The notes: generated by a model from the sequence alone, not told the origin. Counted from the first letter of the stretch, positions 16,485-23,730 are shown. The stretch: DNA of 63,241 bases from Kiloniellaceae bacterium (GCA_021776095.1 JAJFGO010000042.1:1-63241); one strand, 5' to 3'. Numbers and translations: made by a program.

Positions 16485-17858
16485 ATGGCAGGCAAGAACA
16501 CGACCGAGCAGGGCGCGAAGCGGCTGGCCGAGGAACAGAGGTACAAGCTGGGCCAAAGCCGCATCTTCACGCCCGAAGTCATGAACGACATTCACATCAA
16601 GGCCGAGCTTGGCCGCTATCGCATGCGCGGCTTCTCGCTGTTCAAGAAGATCCCCCATTGGGACGATCTGACGTTCCTGCCCGGCACGCTGACCCGCTTC
16701 GTGATCGAGGGTTACCGCGAGAAGTGCGATACCGAGACCATCATCGGTCCGCGCGCCAAGCGGCCGCTTAAGCTCGATATTCCGATCTACATTACGGGCA
16801 TGAGTTTCGGCGCCTTGAGCTACGAGGCGAAGATGGCCCTGGCGCGCGGCGCCACCATGGCCGGGACCGCGACGTGCTCCGGCGAGGGCGGCATGATTCC
16901 CGACGAGCGGCGCTATTCCGTGAAGTGGTTTTATCAGAACATTCAATCGCGCTACGGTTTCAATCCGCACCACCTGCGTCTTGCCGACGGCTGCGAGTTT
17001 TTCATCGGCCAGGGCTGCAAGGTCGGCCTCGGCGGGCATCTCATGGGCCAGAAGGTGACCGATCAGGTCGCCGAGATGCGCTCGCTGCCCGCAGGCATCG
17101 ACCAACGCTCGCCGGCGCGCCATCCGGATTGGCTGGGGCCCGACGACCTGGCGCTCAAGATCGAGGAAATTCGCGAGGCGACCAATTGGGAGATTCCCAT
17201 TCAACTCAAATTGGGCGCGGCGCGGGTCTATGACGATGTGCGCATGGCGGTGAAGTGCGATCCGGATTCGATCTACATCGACGGTATGGAAGGCAGCACC
17301 GGCGCCGGGCCTCACATCGCGACCGAGGAAACCGGCGTGCCCGGCATGGCCGCGATCCGTCAGGCGCGCCGAGCGATCGACGATCTGGGCAAGCGCGGCG
17401 AGATCTCGCTGATTTATGCCGGCGGCATCCGCAATGGGGGCGATATCGCCAAGGCCATCGCCTTGGGCGCCGACGCGATCGCCATCGGTCATTCGGCCAT
17501 GATGGCCCTGAACTGCAACAAAGACATTCCCGAGGCCAATTACCCCGAGGAAATGGGAGTCGAAGCCGGCTCTTGCTATCACTGCCACACCGGGCGCTGC
17601 CCGGTCGGCGTGGCGACCCAGGATCCGGAATTGCGCGCGCGGCTAGATCCCGACCAGGCGGCGGAGCGGGTTTACAATTTCCTGCATACCCTGACCATGG
17701 AGTGCCAGATGATGGCGCGCGCCTGTGGCAAGACCAATGTGCACAGCCTGGAGCCCGAGGATCTCGCGGCCTTGACCATGGAGGCCTCGGCGATTGCCCA
17801 GGTGCCGCTGGCGGGCACCGACTTCACGGTCGGGGTCGCGGACTACCACCACATCTAA
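16485..17858 (+). CDS. mgsC: N-methylglutamate synthase subunit C-like FMN glutamate synthase domain protein (paralogue 1)
   Basis: FMN-binding glutamate-synthase-like TIM barrel, 457 residues. It would catalyse reductive transfer of the amine to 2-oxoglutarate. Seen: ITGMSFGALSYEAKMALARGA, the glycine-rich GEGGM loop, IDGMEGSTGAGP, and the phosphate-binding YAGGIRNGGDIAKAIALGADAIAIG. A three-Cys motif is present at Cys364, Cys367 and Cys372 (SCYHCHTGRCPVGVATQ), placed where glutamate synthase holds its 3Fe-4S cluster, although the classic spacing is C-x5-C-x4-C. ATG 16485 with AGGACAGGA upstream is the start; the frame is open further back. The paralogue at 23744 has lost most of these cysteines, so the two sets may differ in electron donor. 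Confidence 0.87.
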   Translation: MAGKNTTEQGAKRLAEEQRYKLGQSRIFTPEVMNDIHIKAELGRYRMRGFSLFKKIPHWDDLTFLPGTLTRFVIEGYREKCDTETIIGPRAKRPLKLDIPIYITGMSFGALSYEAKMALARGATMAGTATCSGEGGMIPDERRYSVKWFYQNIQSRYGFNPHHLRLADGCEFFIGQGCKVGLGGHLMGQKVTDQVAEMRSLPAGIDQRSPARHPDWLGPDDLALKIEEIREATNWEIPIQLKLGAARVYDDVRMAVKCDPDSIYIDGMEGSTGAGPHIATEETGVPGMAAIRQARRAIDDLGKRGEISLIYAGGIRNGGDIAKAIALGADAIAIGHSAMMALNCNKDIPEANYPEEMGVEAGSCYHCHTGRCPVGVATQDPELRARLDPDQAAERVYNFLHTLTMECQMMARACGKTNVHSLEPEDLAALTMEASAIAQVPLAGTDFTVGVADYHHI

Positions 17859-17911
17859 GTGCGCCTAGGGACCATTCCAAAGACGCGCAGACTCCGAAAG
17901 AGGACGAGGCT

Positions 17912-18322
17912 ATGGCCGGAACCAGCTACAAGGGATCGCAGATCACCGATGTCGACCAGTTCATCAAGGGCGGCGGAATCGAATCGGATCGCGAGAAAGA
18001 GATCGGTCAACACATTGGCTATCGCTACGACGTCAATCTGCTGCCCGACTACGAACGGCTCACACCGTTCCTAAAGGCCTATATGGAGCACATGGGTTGG
18101 GACGATCTGAATTGGCTCGAAGACACCCACATGGGCTACGAAGAGGGCCGTCCCGCGGTTTTCGACCGCAACATCAACGGCTGGGTCACGATTCCCGAAG
18201 ATATGGCCTTGCCGGACAATCAGCAGGATCGGGACATGATCGCGCGCGAGCTCTTGATCAAGTTCCAGATGTCGCCGAACCATCCCTTGGCTCAACTCAA
18301 CAAGGCCTATCGCAAGTTCTGA
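17912..18322 (+). CDS. Unrecognised 136-residue protein at the end of the GS-like/mgsABC operon
   Basis: I do not recognise this family. It is a small soluble acidic protein with no signal peptide or membrane segment. Aromatic- and Asp-rich blocks stand out: IGYRYDVNLLPDYERLTPF, MGWDDLNWLEDTHMGYEEG, and a C-terminal helix MIARELLIKFQMSPNHPLAQLNKAYRKF. There are no cysteines, so it is not an obvious metal-cluster carrier. It lies 53 bp downstream of mgsC1 on the same strand and has no counterpart after the second mgsABC set, so it could be a specific subunit or chaperone for paralogue set 1. The start is ATG 17912, with a purine-rich GAGGACGAGG upstream. It converges with the gene at 18329. 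Confidence 0.75.
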   Translation: MAGTSYKGSQITDVDQFIKGGGIESDREKEIGQHIGYRYDVNLLPDYERLTPFLKAYMEHMGWDDLNWLEDTHMGYEEGRPAVFDRNINGWVTIPEDMALPDNQQDRDMIARELLIKFQMSPNHPLAQLNKAYRKF

Positions 18323-18328
18323 ACCGGC

Positions 18329-18892
18329 TCACACCGCCGGGTCGGCGCGGGCCGAGGCCCAATCCGGCGTCAGGCCGAGCACCGTCGCCGCGCCTGGGAT
18401 CGCCGGATTGAAAATCCGGTTGTGCCAATAGGTCGCCTCGAACGCCGGGTCGTCCGGCGCTAGGGCGCGCATCGCGCAAAGCAAGTCAAAGCGCTGATTG
18501 AATTGCGCGAAGTCGAGCCTGCAGCGCCCGGCGGCGAGCAGGCGTTCCGCCAAGGGCGAGCCGGTGTTGAACAGCGCGGTCATTTCGTCGCTGAACCCCT
18601 TGGCGTTCTGGAAGTGCGTGCTTTGCAGATACTCCAGCCCATTCTCATAGATCTGTTTAGGGTCGCGGGTTTTTTGCGTCTGGAAGCGGAAAAAGGCGGT
18701 GCTTTCCTCCGGCGCCCGCGGCACCAGAAGGATAGTGAGCGCCGGCGAAAGTTCTTGTCCCTCCGTGGTTAGAAGCCGCGGTCGCATGCCGGGCGAGGGG
18801 CATCCCTGGTCGTTGCGCATGGCGATCTGCCGTATTCGGCACTGCCATCCCAGGAAGTGATCGCGGATTTTCTCTCTCGACGTGATTTCCAT
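18329..18892 (-). CDS. Unrecognised 187-residue protein convergent with the mgs operon
   Basis: Soluble protein I cannot assign. The composition looks genuinely coding: REKIRDHFLGWQCRIRQIAMRNDQGCPSPGMRP at the N-terminus, a central LTILLVPRAPEESTAFFRF strand region, and a helical C-terminal part with DPAFEATYWHNRIFNPAIPG. Three Cys and several His are scattered, without a known metal motif. It converges on the 136-residue gene with 6 bp between them. It is the gene nearest to the decayed third mgs unit at about 19011-19400. Start ATG 18892; the ribosome-binding site is weak. Function unknown. Confidence 0.7.
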   Translation of the reverse strand: MEITSREKIRDHFLGWQCRIRQIAMRNDQGCPSPGMRPRLLTTEGQELSPALTILLVPRAPEESTAFFRFQTQKTRDPKQIYENGLEYLQSTHFQNAKGFSDEMTALFNTGSPLAERLLAAGRCRLDFAQFNQRFDLLCAMRALAPDDPAFEATYWHNRIFNPAIPGAATVLGLTPDWASARADPAV

Positions 18893-19010
18893 GGTCCGGC
18901 TTGCGATCTCGCAGAGTGTTAGAAGTGCTCCGCACTTAGCGGAAGGGTTGTGGTTTGGTTCGATTATAGCGCTTATTGGTATGCTTTTGGACTAAATCGG
19001 TTTACATTTG

Positions 19011-19127
19011 GCGTGAACCAGGGGCAAGATTTCTCCCGATCAGGTGGGCGCACCCATGAAAGGGAGATGCGCCGATGCCTTCCGATACGCTTTTTGTCCT
19101 GCATCTGCCACGCACCGAAAAGCCTAG
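19011..19127 (+). pseudogene. 3' remnant of an XRE-cupin regulator gene (copy of the gene at 21250)
   Basis: Reading + strand codons gives REMRRCLPIRFLSCICHAPKS. The intact regulator at 21250-21888 ends EELRRLPIRFLSFICYARDS. The DNA matches closely (for example CCTTCCGATACGCTTTTTGTCC against CCTTCCGATCCGCTTCCTGTCC), including the HGPE/HERE region before it. The N-terminal two-thirds of the gene, including the helix-turn-helix, is missing. This is a truncated relic lying directly before a relic of the mgsA promoter and gene, in the same order as the intact unit. Confidence 0.8.
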
Positions 19128-19134
19128 TGTGTAT

Positions 19135-19149
19135 TTTCATACAATGAAA
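19135..19149 (+). promoter_or_regulatory. Perfect palindrome TTTCATACAATGAAA in the relic mgsA promoter
   Basis: TTTCAT-ACA-ATGAAA is a 6-bp inverted repeat with a 3-bp spacer. The corresponding site before the intact mgsA paralogue 2 (22016-22030) reads TTTCATACAAAGAAA. Sequence downstream is also shared (ATTGTTGA and ACATGAAA). Its place between an XRE-cupin gene and its presumed target makes it the best operator candidate for that regulator. Confidence 0.5.
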
Positions 19150-19420
19150 TATTGTTGAATTACATGAAAAGAGATAGGATGGCTAAATCTCAACGGACCC
19201 AGGGTCGGCGTCCGGCTAATTGGGAGGCGGTTTGCGATGCGATCCGAACCGAATTCAAGGCGACGGCCAAAGATCGGCGCGGCGACAGCCACATGGTAAT
19301 CCGCGCCGACGCGGACCCGCGCTATTTGCGCCGCCCGCACGACGACGTGCTTTCCAACCACAGCAATCCACCTGAGCGCCAGCGCGATCGCGGGGCCAAG
19401 AGGTTTTTCGGACTTCGGCC
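19150..19420 (+). pseudogene. Decayed 5' copy of mgsA (glxB-like), with internal deletions
   Basis: The leader CTCAACGGACCCAGGGTCGG and GGCGTCCG match the leader of mgsA paralogue 2 (22070-22100). The match then jumps straight into the coding part: NWEAVCDAIRTEFKATAKD here against DWEPVCDAIRTEFNATVED there, followed by SHMVI and DADPR in both. About 212 bp (22101-22312 in the intact gene) are missing, and both edges carry TTGGGA, so the loss looks like a deletion between short direct repeats. A second jump joins to LSNHSNPPERQRD, matching LSNHNSLRERLHD. The start region with Cys2 is gone, so it cannot make a working amidotransferase. Homology is secure to about 19400 and fades after that. Confidence 0.82.
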
Positions 19421-19528
19421 CAGCGCGCACGGGTACGTGTGGCTAGGTCCGCATGGCGGAGCCGCCGGCTAGAACAATCGGACAACGTTTACCAATAGAA
19501 AAAAAGCCAAGGGGGAAGGAGACGTACC

Positions 19529-20881
19529 ATGGGAAATAATCTCGATGCCTTAACGACGGTCTTCACCGAGTTCTACTACTGGGTGACGGTCGTGTTCATG
19601 TTCCTGATTCATGTCGGGTTCTGCATGTACGAGGTGGGGGCCAGCCGCTGGCGCAACCACCTGCACACCCTCATGAAAAACACCATGCTGATTCCGCTGG
19701 TGACCATCACGTTCTACTTCTTCGGTTGGTGGATCTATTGGGCCTTGCCGAACGGGCCGGGCATTACCGGCCCCATCCTTTGGGATATGGGCGCCGCGAA
19801 CACGCCGTGGTCGCCGAACATGGCGACCCATCTGGGAGACCGCATTACCGGCGTGTTCTGGGCCGCGTTCCTTCTGTTTTCCTGGACCGCCGCCTCGATC
19901 GTTTCCGGTTCGGTGATCGAGCGTATTCGCTCCAGCGCGTTCTGGATTCACGCGGTTCTCATCGGTTCGGTGTTCTGGATTATCGACGCGGCCTGGGGAT
20001 GGCACTACGGCGGCTGGATGGTTCAGATCCTCGGCTATCACGATGCCTATGCCTCCGGCGTGATTCACGCCATCGCCGGCGGTTATGCGCTGGGCATTCT
20101 GGTTGTTTTAGGCCCGCGTATCGGCAAGTTCGCCGCCGACGGGACGCCGCGCGATATTCTTCCGCACAATCCCTGGCTGGTGACCATTGGTCTGTTCCTG
20201 ATCTACACCGGCTTTTGGGGCTTCTACGCCGCGTGCAACGTGCCGATTATCGCACCTTCGGGCATTGACGGTCTGATCACCGGCGAGACCTGGACCGCGA
20301 CCAACATCTATCTGGGTCCGACGACCTTGGGCGCCATCACCTTCAACTTCCTGATGTCGCTTTCGGGCGGTCTCTTGATGGCCTACGTGGTGTCGAAGGG
20401 CGATCCGTTCTGGACCTATTCGGGCGGCCTGGCCGGTATCATCACCGCCTCGGCCGGGAACGATCTTTATCACCCGATCCAGGCCATGATCATCGGCGGC
20501 ATCGGTGCGTACCTTGCCTTCAAGCTGCATTACTTCGTCGAGCGCAAGTTCAAGATCGACGACGCGGTCGGCGCGGTTGCCGTGCATGGCTATGCCGGTT
20601 TCATAGGTTTGGTCATCTGCGGCTTCGTGCTTTGGGGCTATCCGAGTTCGCCCTATGACGGCTACGCGACGGTCAACCCGCTGGGTCAGTTCCTTGGTGC
20701 CATCATCATGTTCTTCGTACTTGGCTTCCTGCCGGCCTTCATCGTCTCGAAGATCATGGCCGGGGCCGGCGTCCTGCGTATTCCACGGGAGGTCGAGCTC
20801 ATGGGTCTCGATTTCAAGACCTTGGAAGAGTCCGAAGAATCTCGGGAGAATTTCCGTCAGGCCGAGAAGGCCCTGGTGTAG
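19529..20881 (+). CDS. amt: Ammonium/methylammonium transporter (Amt family)
   Basis: Inner-membrane Amt/Mep-type channel-like transporter, 450 residues with about eleven hydrophobic helices. The two pore histidines are visible in ASGVIHAIAGGYALG and DAVGAVAVHGYAGFIG. The Asp before the first His is retained (YHDAYASGVIH), although the usual DFAGG motif is altered. The N-terminal helix carries FLIHVGFCMYEVGASRWRNHLHTLMKN. The C-terminal cytoplasmic tail (VELMGLDFKTLEESEESREN) resembles the regulatory tail of Amt proteins. Lying among two mgsABC sets, it is likely to bring in methylammonium or to retrieve ammonium. The next gene is a small membrane protein 28 bp downstream; no glnK is adjacent. 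GGAGG lies before ATG 19529. Confidence 0.92.
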   Translation: MGNNLDALTTVFTEFYYWVTVVFMFLIHVGFCMYEVGASRWRNHLHTLMKNTMLIPLVTITFYFFGWWIYWALPNGPGITGPILWDMGAANTPWSPNMATHLGDRITGVFWAAFLLFSWTAASIVSGSVIERIRSSAFWIHAVLIGSVFWIIDAAWGWHYGGWMVQILGYHDAYASGVIHAIAGGYALGILVVLGPRIGKFAADGTPRDILPHNPWLVTIGLFLIYTGFWGFYAACNVPIIAPSGIDGLITGETWTATNIYLGPTTLGAITFNFLMSLSGGLLMAYVVSKGDPFWTYSGGLAGIITASAGNDLYHPIQAMIIGGIGAYLAFKLHYFVERKFKIDDAVGAVAVHGYAGFIGLVICGFVLWGYPSSPYDGYATVNPLGQFLGAIIMFFVLGFLPAFIVSKIMAGAGVLRIPREVELMGLDFKTLEESEESRENFRQAEKALV

Positions 20882-20909
20882 CGCTATCGTCTCATAAGGG
20901 AGAAGACAC

Positions 20910-21116
20910 ATGGAAACTTGGGCAGTCGACTTGGCCGACGTTGGGGCGGTTTACCCCTGGCAAGGGGCCGAGGTCATTATGGTTATCGTCGGCGTGGTCT
21001 TTTGGCTCTGGTGGCATGTCGCCCAGGTGAAGGGCGAAAACGAAGAGTACAAGGCCGATCTCGAGAAATACGGCAGTGACGAGCAGATCAAGAAGGCGCT
21101 CGACACGCACTACTGA
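20910..21116 (+). CDS. Small single-span membrane protein co-transcribed with amt
   Basis: 68-residue protein with one hydrophobic segment (about residues 20-38, AEVIMVIVGVVFWLWWHVA) and a charged C-terminal tail (VKGENEEYKADLEKYGSDEQIKKALD). The start ATG 20910 follows AGGGAGA at good spacing, and the rho-independent terminator at 21136 follows the stop by 20 bp. Amt and this gene therefore form a tight two-gene transcript. Its place takes that of glnK in ordinary amtB operons, but it has no PII-like features. A role as an Amt accessory subunit is inferred from position only. Confidence 0.8.
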   Translation: METWAVDLADVGAVYPWQGAEVIMVIVGVVFWLWWHVAQVKGENEEYKADLEKYGSDEQIKKALDTHY

Positions 21117-21135
21117 TAACCTAGGCAAAGCGATT

Positions 21136-21171
21136 AAACGGCGTTGGGCTTGCCCAGCGCCGTTTCTTTTT
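21136..21171 (+). terminator. Rho-independent terminator after amt operon
   Basis: A 14-bp stem, AAACGGCGTTGGGC / GCCCAGCGCCGTTT (one G-T pair), with a short loop is followed by CTTTTT. This is a textbook intrinsic terminator for the amt and small membrane protein transcript. Confidence 0.9.
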
Positions 21172-21249
21172 GTCCGCTAGGGGGTAAGACTGTGCCAGAA
21201 TTGTAAAAATGTCCGGACCGGCAAAGACCGGCAAACAAAGGCGAAGGGT

Positions 21250-21888
21250 ATGGCCAAGGCTAAGGCTAAGGACGAGGGCTTGCGGCAGGAGCCCCACGAA
21301 TCCAGTGGGGCGCCCGAGAATGCCTTGGAAGTCGCCATCGGCCGCCAAGTGCGGCGCTACCGCCGCGAGCAAAACCTGACCATTACCGAGCTGGCCCGGG
21401 CGGCCCAGCTTTCCACCGGCATGTTGTCGAAGATCGAGAACGGACAGACCTCGCCGTCGCTTTCGACCCTGAGAAGCGTGGCCGGGGCGCTCAATGTGCC
21501 GGTCACGGCGCTGTTCCGCGAATACGAGGAGGAACGCGACGCGGTCTTCGTCAAGGCCGGCCGGGGGCTGATGATCGAACGGCGCGGCACCCGCGCCGGG
21601 CACCAATATCAGCTTCTGGGGCACAGCCCGGGTGGCGCCGTGGTGGTCGAGCCCTACCTTATAACCCTCAACGAGAAGTCCGATGTTTTCCCGCTATTTC
21701 AGCACGATGGGAAGGAACTCATCTACCTGCTGGAAGGCGCGGTCAGCTATCGCCATGCCAACAAGGTCTACGAGCTGGAACCCGGCGACAGTCTGTTTTT
21801 CGAGGCCGATGCCCCCCATGGGCCGGAGGAGCTCCGGCGCCTTCCGATCCGCTTCCTGTCCTTCATCTGCTATGCTCGGGACAGCTAG
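21250..21888 (+). CDS. XRE-family regulator with C-terminal cupin domain
   Basis: Cytoplasmic transcription regulator of 212 residues. A helix-turn-helix near residues 30-85 (VRRYRREQNLTITELARAAQLSTGMLSKIENGQTSPSLSTLRSVAGAL) is followed by a sensor cupin at about 125-205 (FPLFQHDGKELIYLLEGAVSY and LEPGDSLFFEADAPHGPEEL). This layout is shared with PuuR-type regulators of amine metabolism. It sits directly upstream of mgsA paralogue 2, and the palindrome at 22016-22030 is its best candidate operator. The TAG stop falls inside the left arm of the palindromic element at 21885-22006. A relic of its 3' end lies at 19011-19127. Confidence 0.92.
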   Translation: MAKAKAKDEGLRQEPHESSGAPENALEVAIGRQVRRYRREQNLTITELARAAQLSTGMLSKIENGQTSPSLSTLRSVAGALNVPVTALFREYEEERDAVFVKAGRGLMIERRGTRAGHQYQLLGHSPGGAVVVEPYLITLNEKSDVFPLFQHDGKELIYLLEGAVSYRHANKVYELEPGDSLFFEADAPHGPEELRRLPIRFLSFICYARDS

Positions 21889-22006
21889 TGGTCCGATCCT
21901 AACGCTTGGTTCCCAAGCGTTAGGTGAATCGGCCCACCAAGCCGTTGATCTTGTGGGGCGACTTATCCAAACGGATGGGAACCATCCGTTTGGGTCGCAC
22001 CACTAG
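21885..22006. mobile_element. 122-bp cloverleaf-like palindromic element, candidate MITE
   Basis: An outer stem (CTAGTGGTCCGA at 21885 and TCGCACCACTAG at 21995, one mismatch) encloses three hairpins. Hairpin 1 is perfect and 12 bp (CCTAACGCTTGG / CCAAGCGTTAGG, loop TTC, 21898-21924). Hairpin 2 is imperfect (21929-21941 with 21950-21961). Hairpin 3 is perfect and 12 bp (CCAAACGGATGG / CCATCCGTTTGG, loop GAA, 21967-21993). CTAG bounds both ends. In the decayed copy at 19120-19140 the matching sequence runs straight from CCTAGTG to TATTTTCATAC with no element, so it resembles an empty site. No coding capacity. It may also terminate the regulator transcript. Confidence 0.75.
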
Positions 22007-22015
22007 GCGCTAATT

Positions 22016-22030
22016 TTTCATACAAAGAAA
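22016..22030 (+). promoter_or_regulatory. Operator candidate upstream of mgsA paralogue 2
   Basis: TTTCATACAAAGAAA is an imperfect inverted repeat, and the relic copy at 19135-19149 is its perfect version. Just downstream, TTGACT (22036-22041) could serve as a -35 element. The site lies about 85 bp before the mgsA start and downstream of the XRE-cupin gene, its probable regulator. Confidence 0.45.
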
Positions 22031-22114
22031 CATTGTTGACTGACATGAAATACAGTAGACTACCATAGTCTCAACGGAGCCGGGGTCGGCGTCCGCCACC
22101 TTGGGAGGTTTTTC

Positions 22115-23020
22115 ATGTGCGGTATAGTCGGACTTTTCCTGAAAAATCAATCTATTGAAGACCGCTTGGGGGCGATGTTCACCCCCATGCTGATCGAGAT
22201 GACCGACCGCGGGCCGGATAGCGCGGGGATCGCGATCTATCACGACGCCGCGCCCGAGCGCTTCGCCAAGATAACCGCCTTTCACCCCGATCCCGATTTC
22301 GATTGGGAACCGGTTTGCGATGCGATCCGGACCGAGTTCAACGCCACGGTCGAGGACCGGCGCAACGACAGCCATATGGTGATTCTCAGCGACGCGGACC
22401 CGCGCGCGGCGGCCCGCTTGATCGAGGACTCCGACCCGAGAACCCAGATCATGAGCGTCGGCAGCACCATTGAAATCTATAAGGAAATGGGATTGCCGGG
22501 CGAGGTCGCGCGGCAATTCAAGCTGGAGCGCATGACCGGCAGTCACGCCGTCGGCCATACCCGCATGGCGACCGAAAGCGCGGTCACGACGGCCGGCTCG
22601 CACCCATTTTCCACCGGGCTCGATCTGTGCCTGGTGCATAACGGCTCGCTGTCCAACCACAACAGCCTGCGCGAACGCCTGCACGATCACGAGGGCATGG
22701 TCTTCGCGACCGAGAACGACACCGAGGTCGCCGCGGCCTATATCGCCAGCCGGCTGGACAAGGGCCGAACCCTGCACGATGCGCTAGAGGATTGCCTGAG
22801 CGACCTGGACGGTTTCTACACCTTCGTCGCCGGCACCAAGGACGGCTTCGCGGTTTTGCGCGATCCCATCGCCTGCAAGCCCGCGATACTGGCCGAGACC
22901 GAGGATTATGTGGCGTTCGGATCGGAATACCGCGCCTTGGTCAGCCTGCCGGGGATCGAAAAGGCCAAGGTTTGGGAGCCGGAACCGGCCGTGGTCTATA
23001 GTTGGGGAGGGCGGGCCTAG
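22115..23020 (+). CDS. mgsA: N-methylglutamate synthase subunit A-like glutamine amidotransferase (paralogue 2)
   Basis: Class II glutamine amidotransferase subunit of the MgsA/GlxB type, 301 residues. MCGIVGLFLKNQ places the catalytic Cys at position 2. MTDRGPDSAGIAIYHD, GHTRMATESAV and CLVHNGSLSNHNSL are the expected pocket motifs. The ribosome-binding site GGGAGG precedes ATG 22115. The stop TAG overlaps the GTG start of the next gene. It has the expected role of donating the amine group to the synthase core. It is clearly a paralogue of the gene at 14659, not a recent copy, as only the core motifs are shared. Confidence 0.88.
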   Translation: MCGIVGLFLKNQSIEDRLGAMFTPMLIEMTDRGPDSAGIAIYHDAAPERFAKITAFHPDPDFDWEPVCDAIRTEFNATVEDRRNDSHMVILSDADPRAAARLIEDSDPRTQIMSVGSTIEIYKEMGLPGEVARQFKLERMTGSHAVGHTRMATESAVTTAGSHPFSTGLDLCLVHNGSLSNHNSLRERLHDHEGMVFATENDTEVAAAYIASRLDKGRTLHDALEDCLSDLDGFYTFVAGTKDGFAVLRDPIACKPAILAETEDYVAFGSEYRALVSLPGIEKAKVWEPEPAVVYSWGGRA

Positions 23021-23730
23021 TGACCGCCGTGGCGCCTGGCCCGGCCAACATCACGGTTATGGATTTGGCGCGGGACGACCTAAGCCAAGTCAACCAAGAC
23101 CTTCAAAAAGCGGATCCCCGCGGCGGCCCGTTCCGTGTTCTCAATCCGCGCGGCGCCCATGCGCTCGCCTGCGGCCTAACCTCCGGTATCGATGTCGAGA
23201 TTGAAGGCCACACCGGCTACTACTGCGCCGGCATGAACCAGGCCGCGCGGGTCACGGTCAGCGGCAACGCCGGGGTCGGTGTCGCCGAAAACATGATGTC
23301 CGGCGAGGTCTGGGTGAAGGGCGACGCCAGCCAGTCGGCCGGCGCGACCGCCCACGGCGGGCTCCTGGTGGTCGAAGGCAATACCGCCGCGCGCTGCGGC
23401 ATCTCGCTCAAGGGCGCCGACATCGTGGTCAAGGGCGACGTCGGCCACATGAGCATGTTCCTGGCCCAGGCGGGCCGTTTGGTGGTCTTGGGCGACGCTG
23501 GCGATTCGCTCGGCGATTCGATCTACGAGGCGCGCATCTATGTGCGCGGCAAGGTCGCCAGCCTTGGGGCCGACTGCATCGAGAAAGAGATGCGCGAGGA
23601 GCACCGCACGGAGCTACGCGACTTGCTCGAGCGCGCCGGTTGCGATGGCGTTGGTCTCGACGGGTTCCGCCGCTATGGCTCGGCCCGCCAGCTCTATCAC
23701 TTCAAGGCCGAGAATCTGGACTCTTACTGA
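23020..23730 (+). CDS. mgsB: N-methylglutamate synthase subunit B-like GltB C-terminal (GXGXG) domain protein (paralogue 2)
   Basis: Beta-helix subunit of the GltB C-terminal type, 236 residues, close to the known MgsB/GlxC length. Repeats are visible: GHTGYYCAGMNQAARVTVSG, GVGVAENMMSGEVWVKGDA, TAHGGLLVVEGNTAARCG, GRLVVLGDAGDSLGDSIYEA. The GTG at 23020 is taken as start, overlapping the mgsA stop with GGGGAGG upstream; the frame is open slightly earlier. It is shorter at the N-terminus than the paralogue at 15582. Structural partner of the A and C subunits. Confidence 0.87.
   Translation: MTAVAPGPANITVMDLARDDLSQVNQDLQKADPRGGPFRVLNPRGAHALACGLTSGIDVEIEGHTGYYCAGMNQAARVTVSGNAGVGVAENMMSGEVWVKGDASQSAGATAHGGLLVVEGNTAARCGISLKGADIVVKGDVGHMSMFLAQAGRLVVLGDAGDSLGDSIYEARIYVRGKVASLGADCIEKEMREEHRTELRDLLERAGCDGVGLDGFRRYGSARQLYHFKAENLDSY

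Larger units (their letters stand above)
18893..19528. other. 636-bp gap: promoter-like sequence and decayed xre-mgsA copy
   Basis: There is no intact gene here. The first about 120 bp are AT-richer and contain ATTGGTATGCTT (18975-18986), identical to a stretch at 13051-13062, followed at 18990 by a variant of the GTCTAAATTGGT box. From about 19011 to 19400 the sequence is a degraded copy of the XRE-cupin regulator 3' end, the intergenic promoter and the 5' part of mgsA as found intact at 21800-22700. The last 60 bp carry the Amt ribosome-binding site (GGGGGAAGGAG). Confidence 0.75.

Noticed and set aside
13984-17588. Minus-strand frames of 518 and 675 codons across the mgs set 1 genes
   Set aside because: Antisense to strongly conserved MgsA/B/C proteins; no ribosome-binding site or recognisable motif.
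18950-19472. Two short plus-strand frames as possible functional small genes upstream of amt
   Set aside because: Their translations are chimaeric fragments of the XRE-cupin C-terminus and of mgsA, so they are relics, not new genes.
21885-22006. Cloverleaf fold as a tRNA gene
   Set aside because: Stems are 12 bp with 3-nt loops, there is no T-loop or anticodon arm signature and no CCA-adjacent acceptor of 7 bp; it fits a palindromic element instead.
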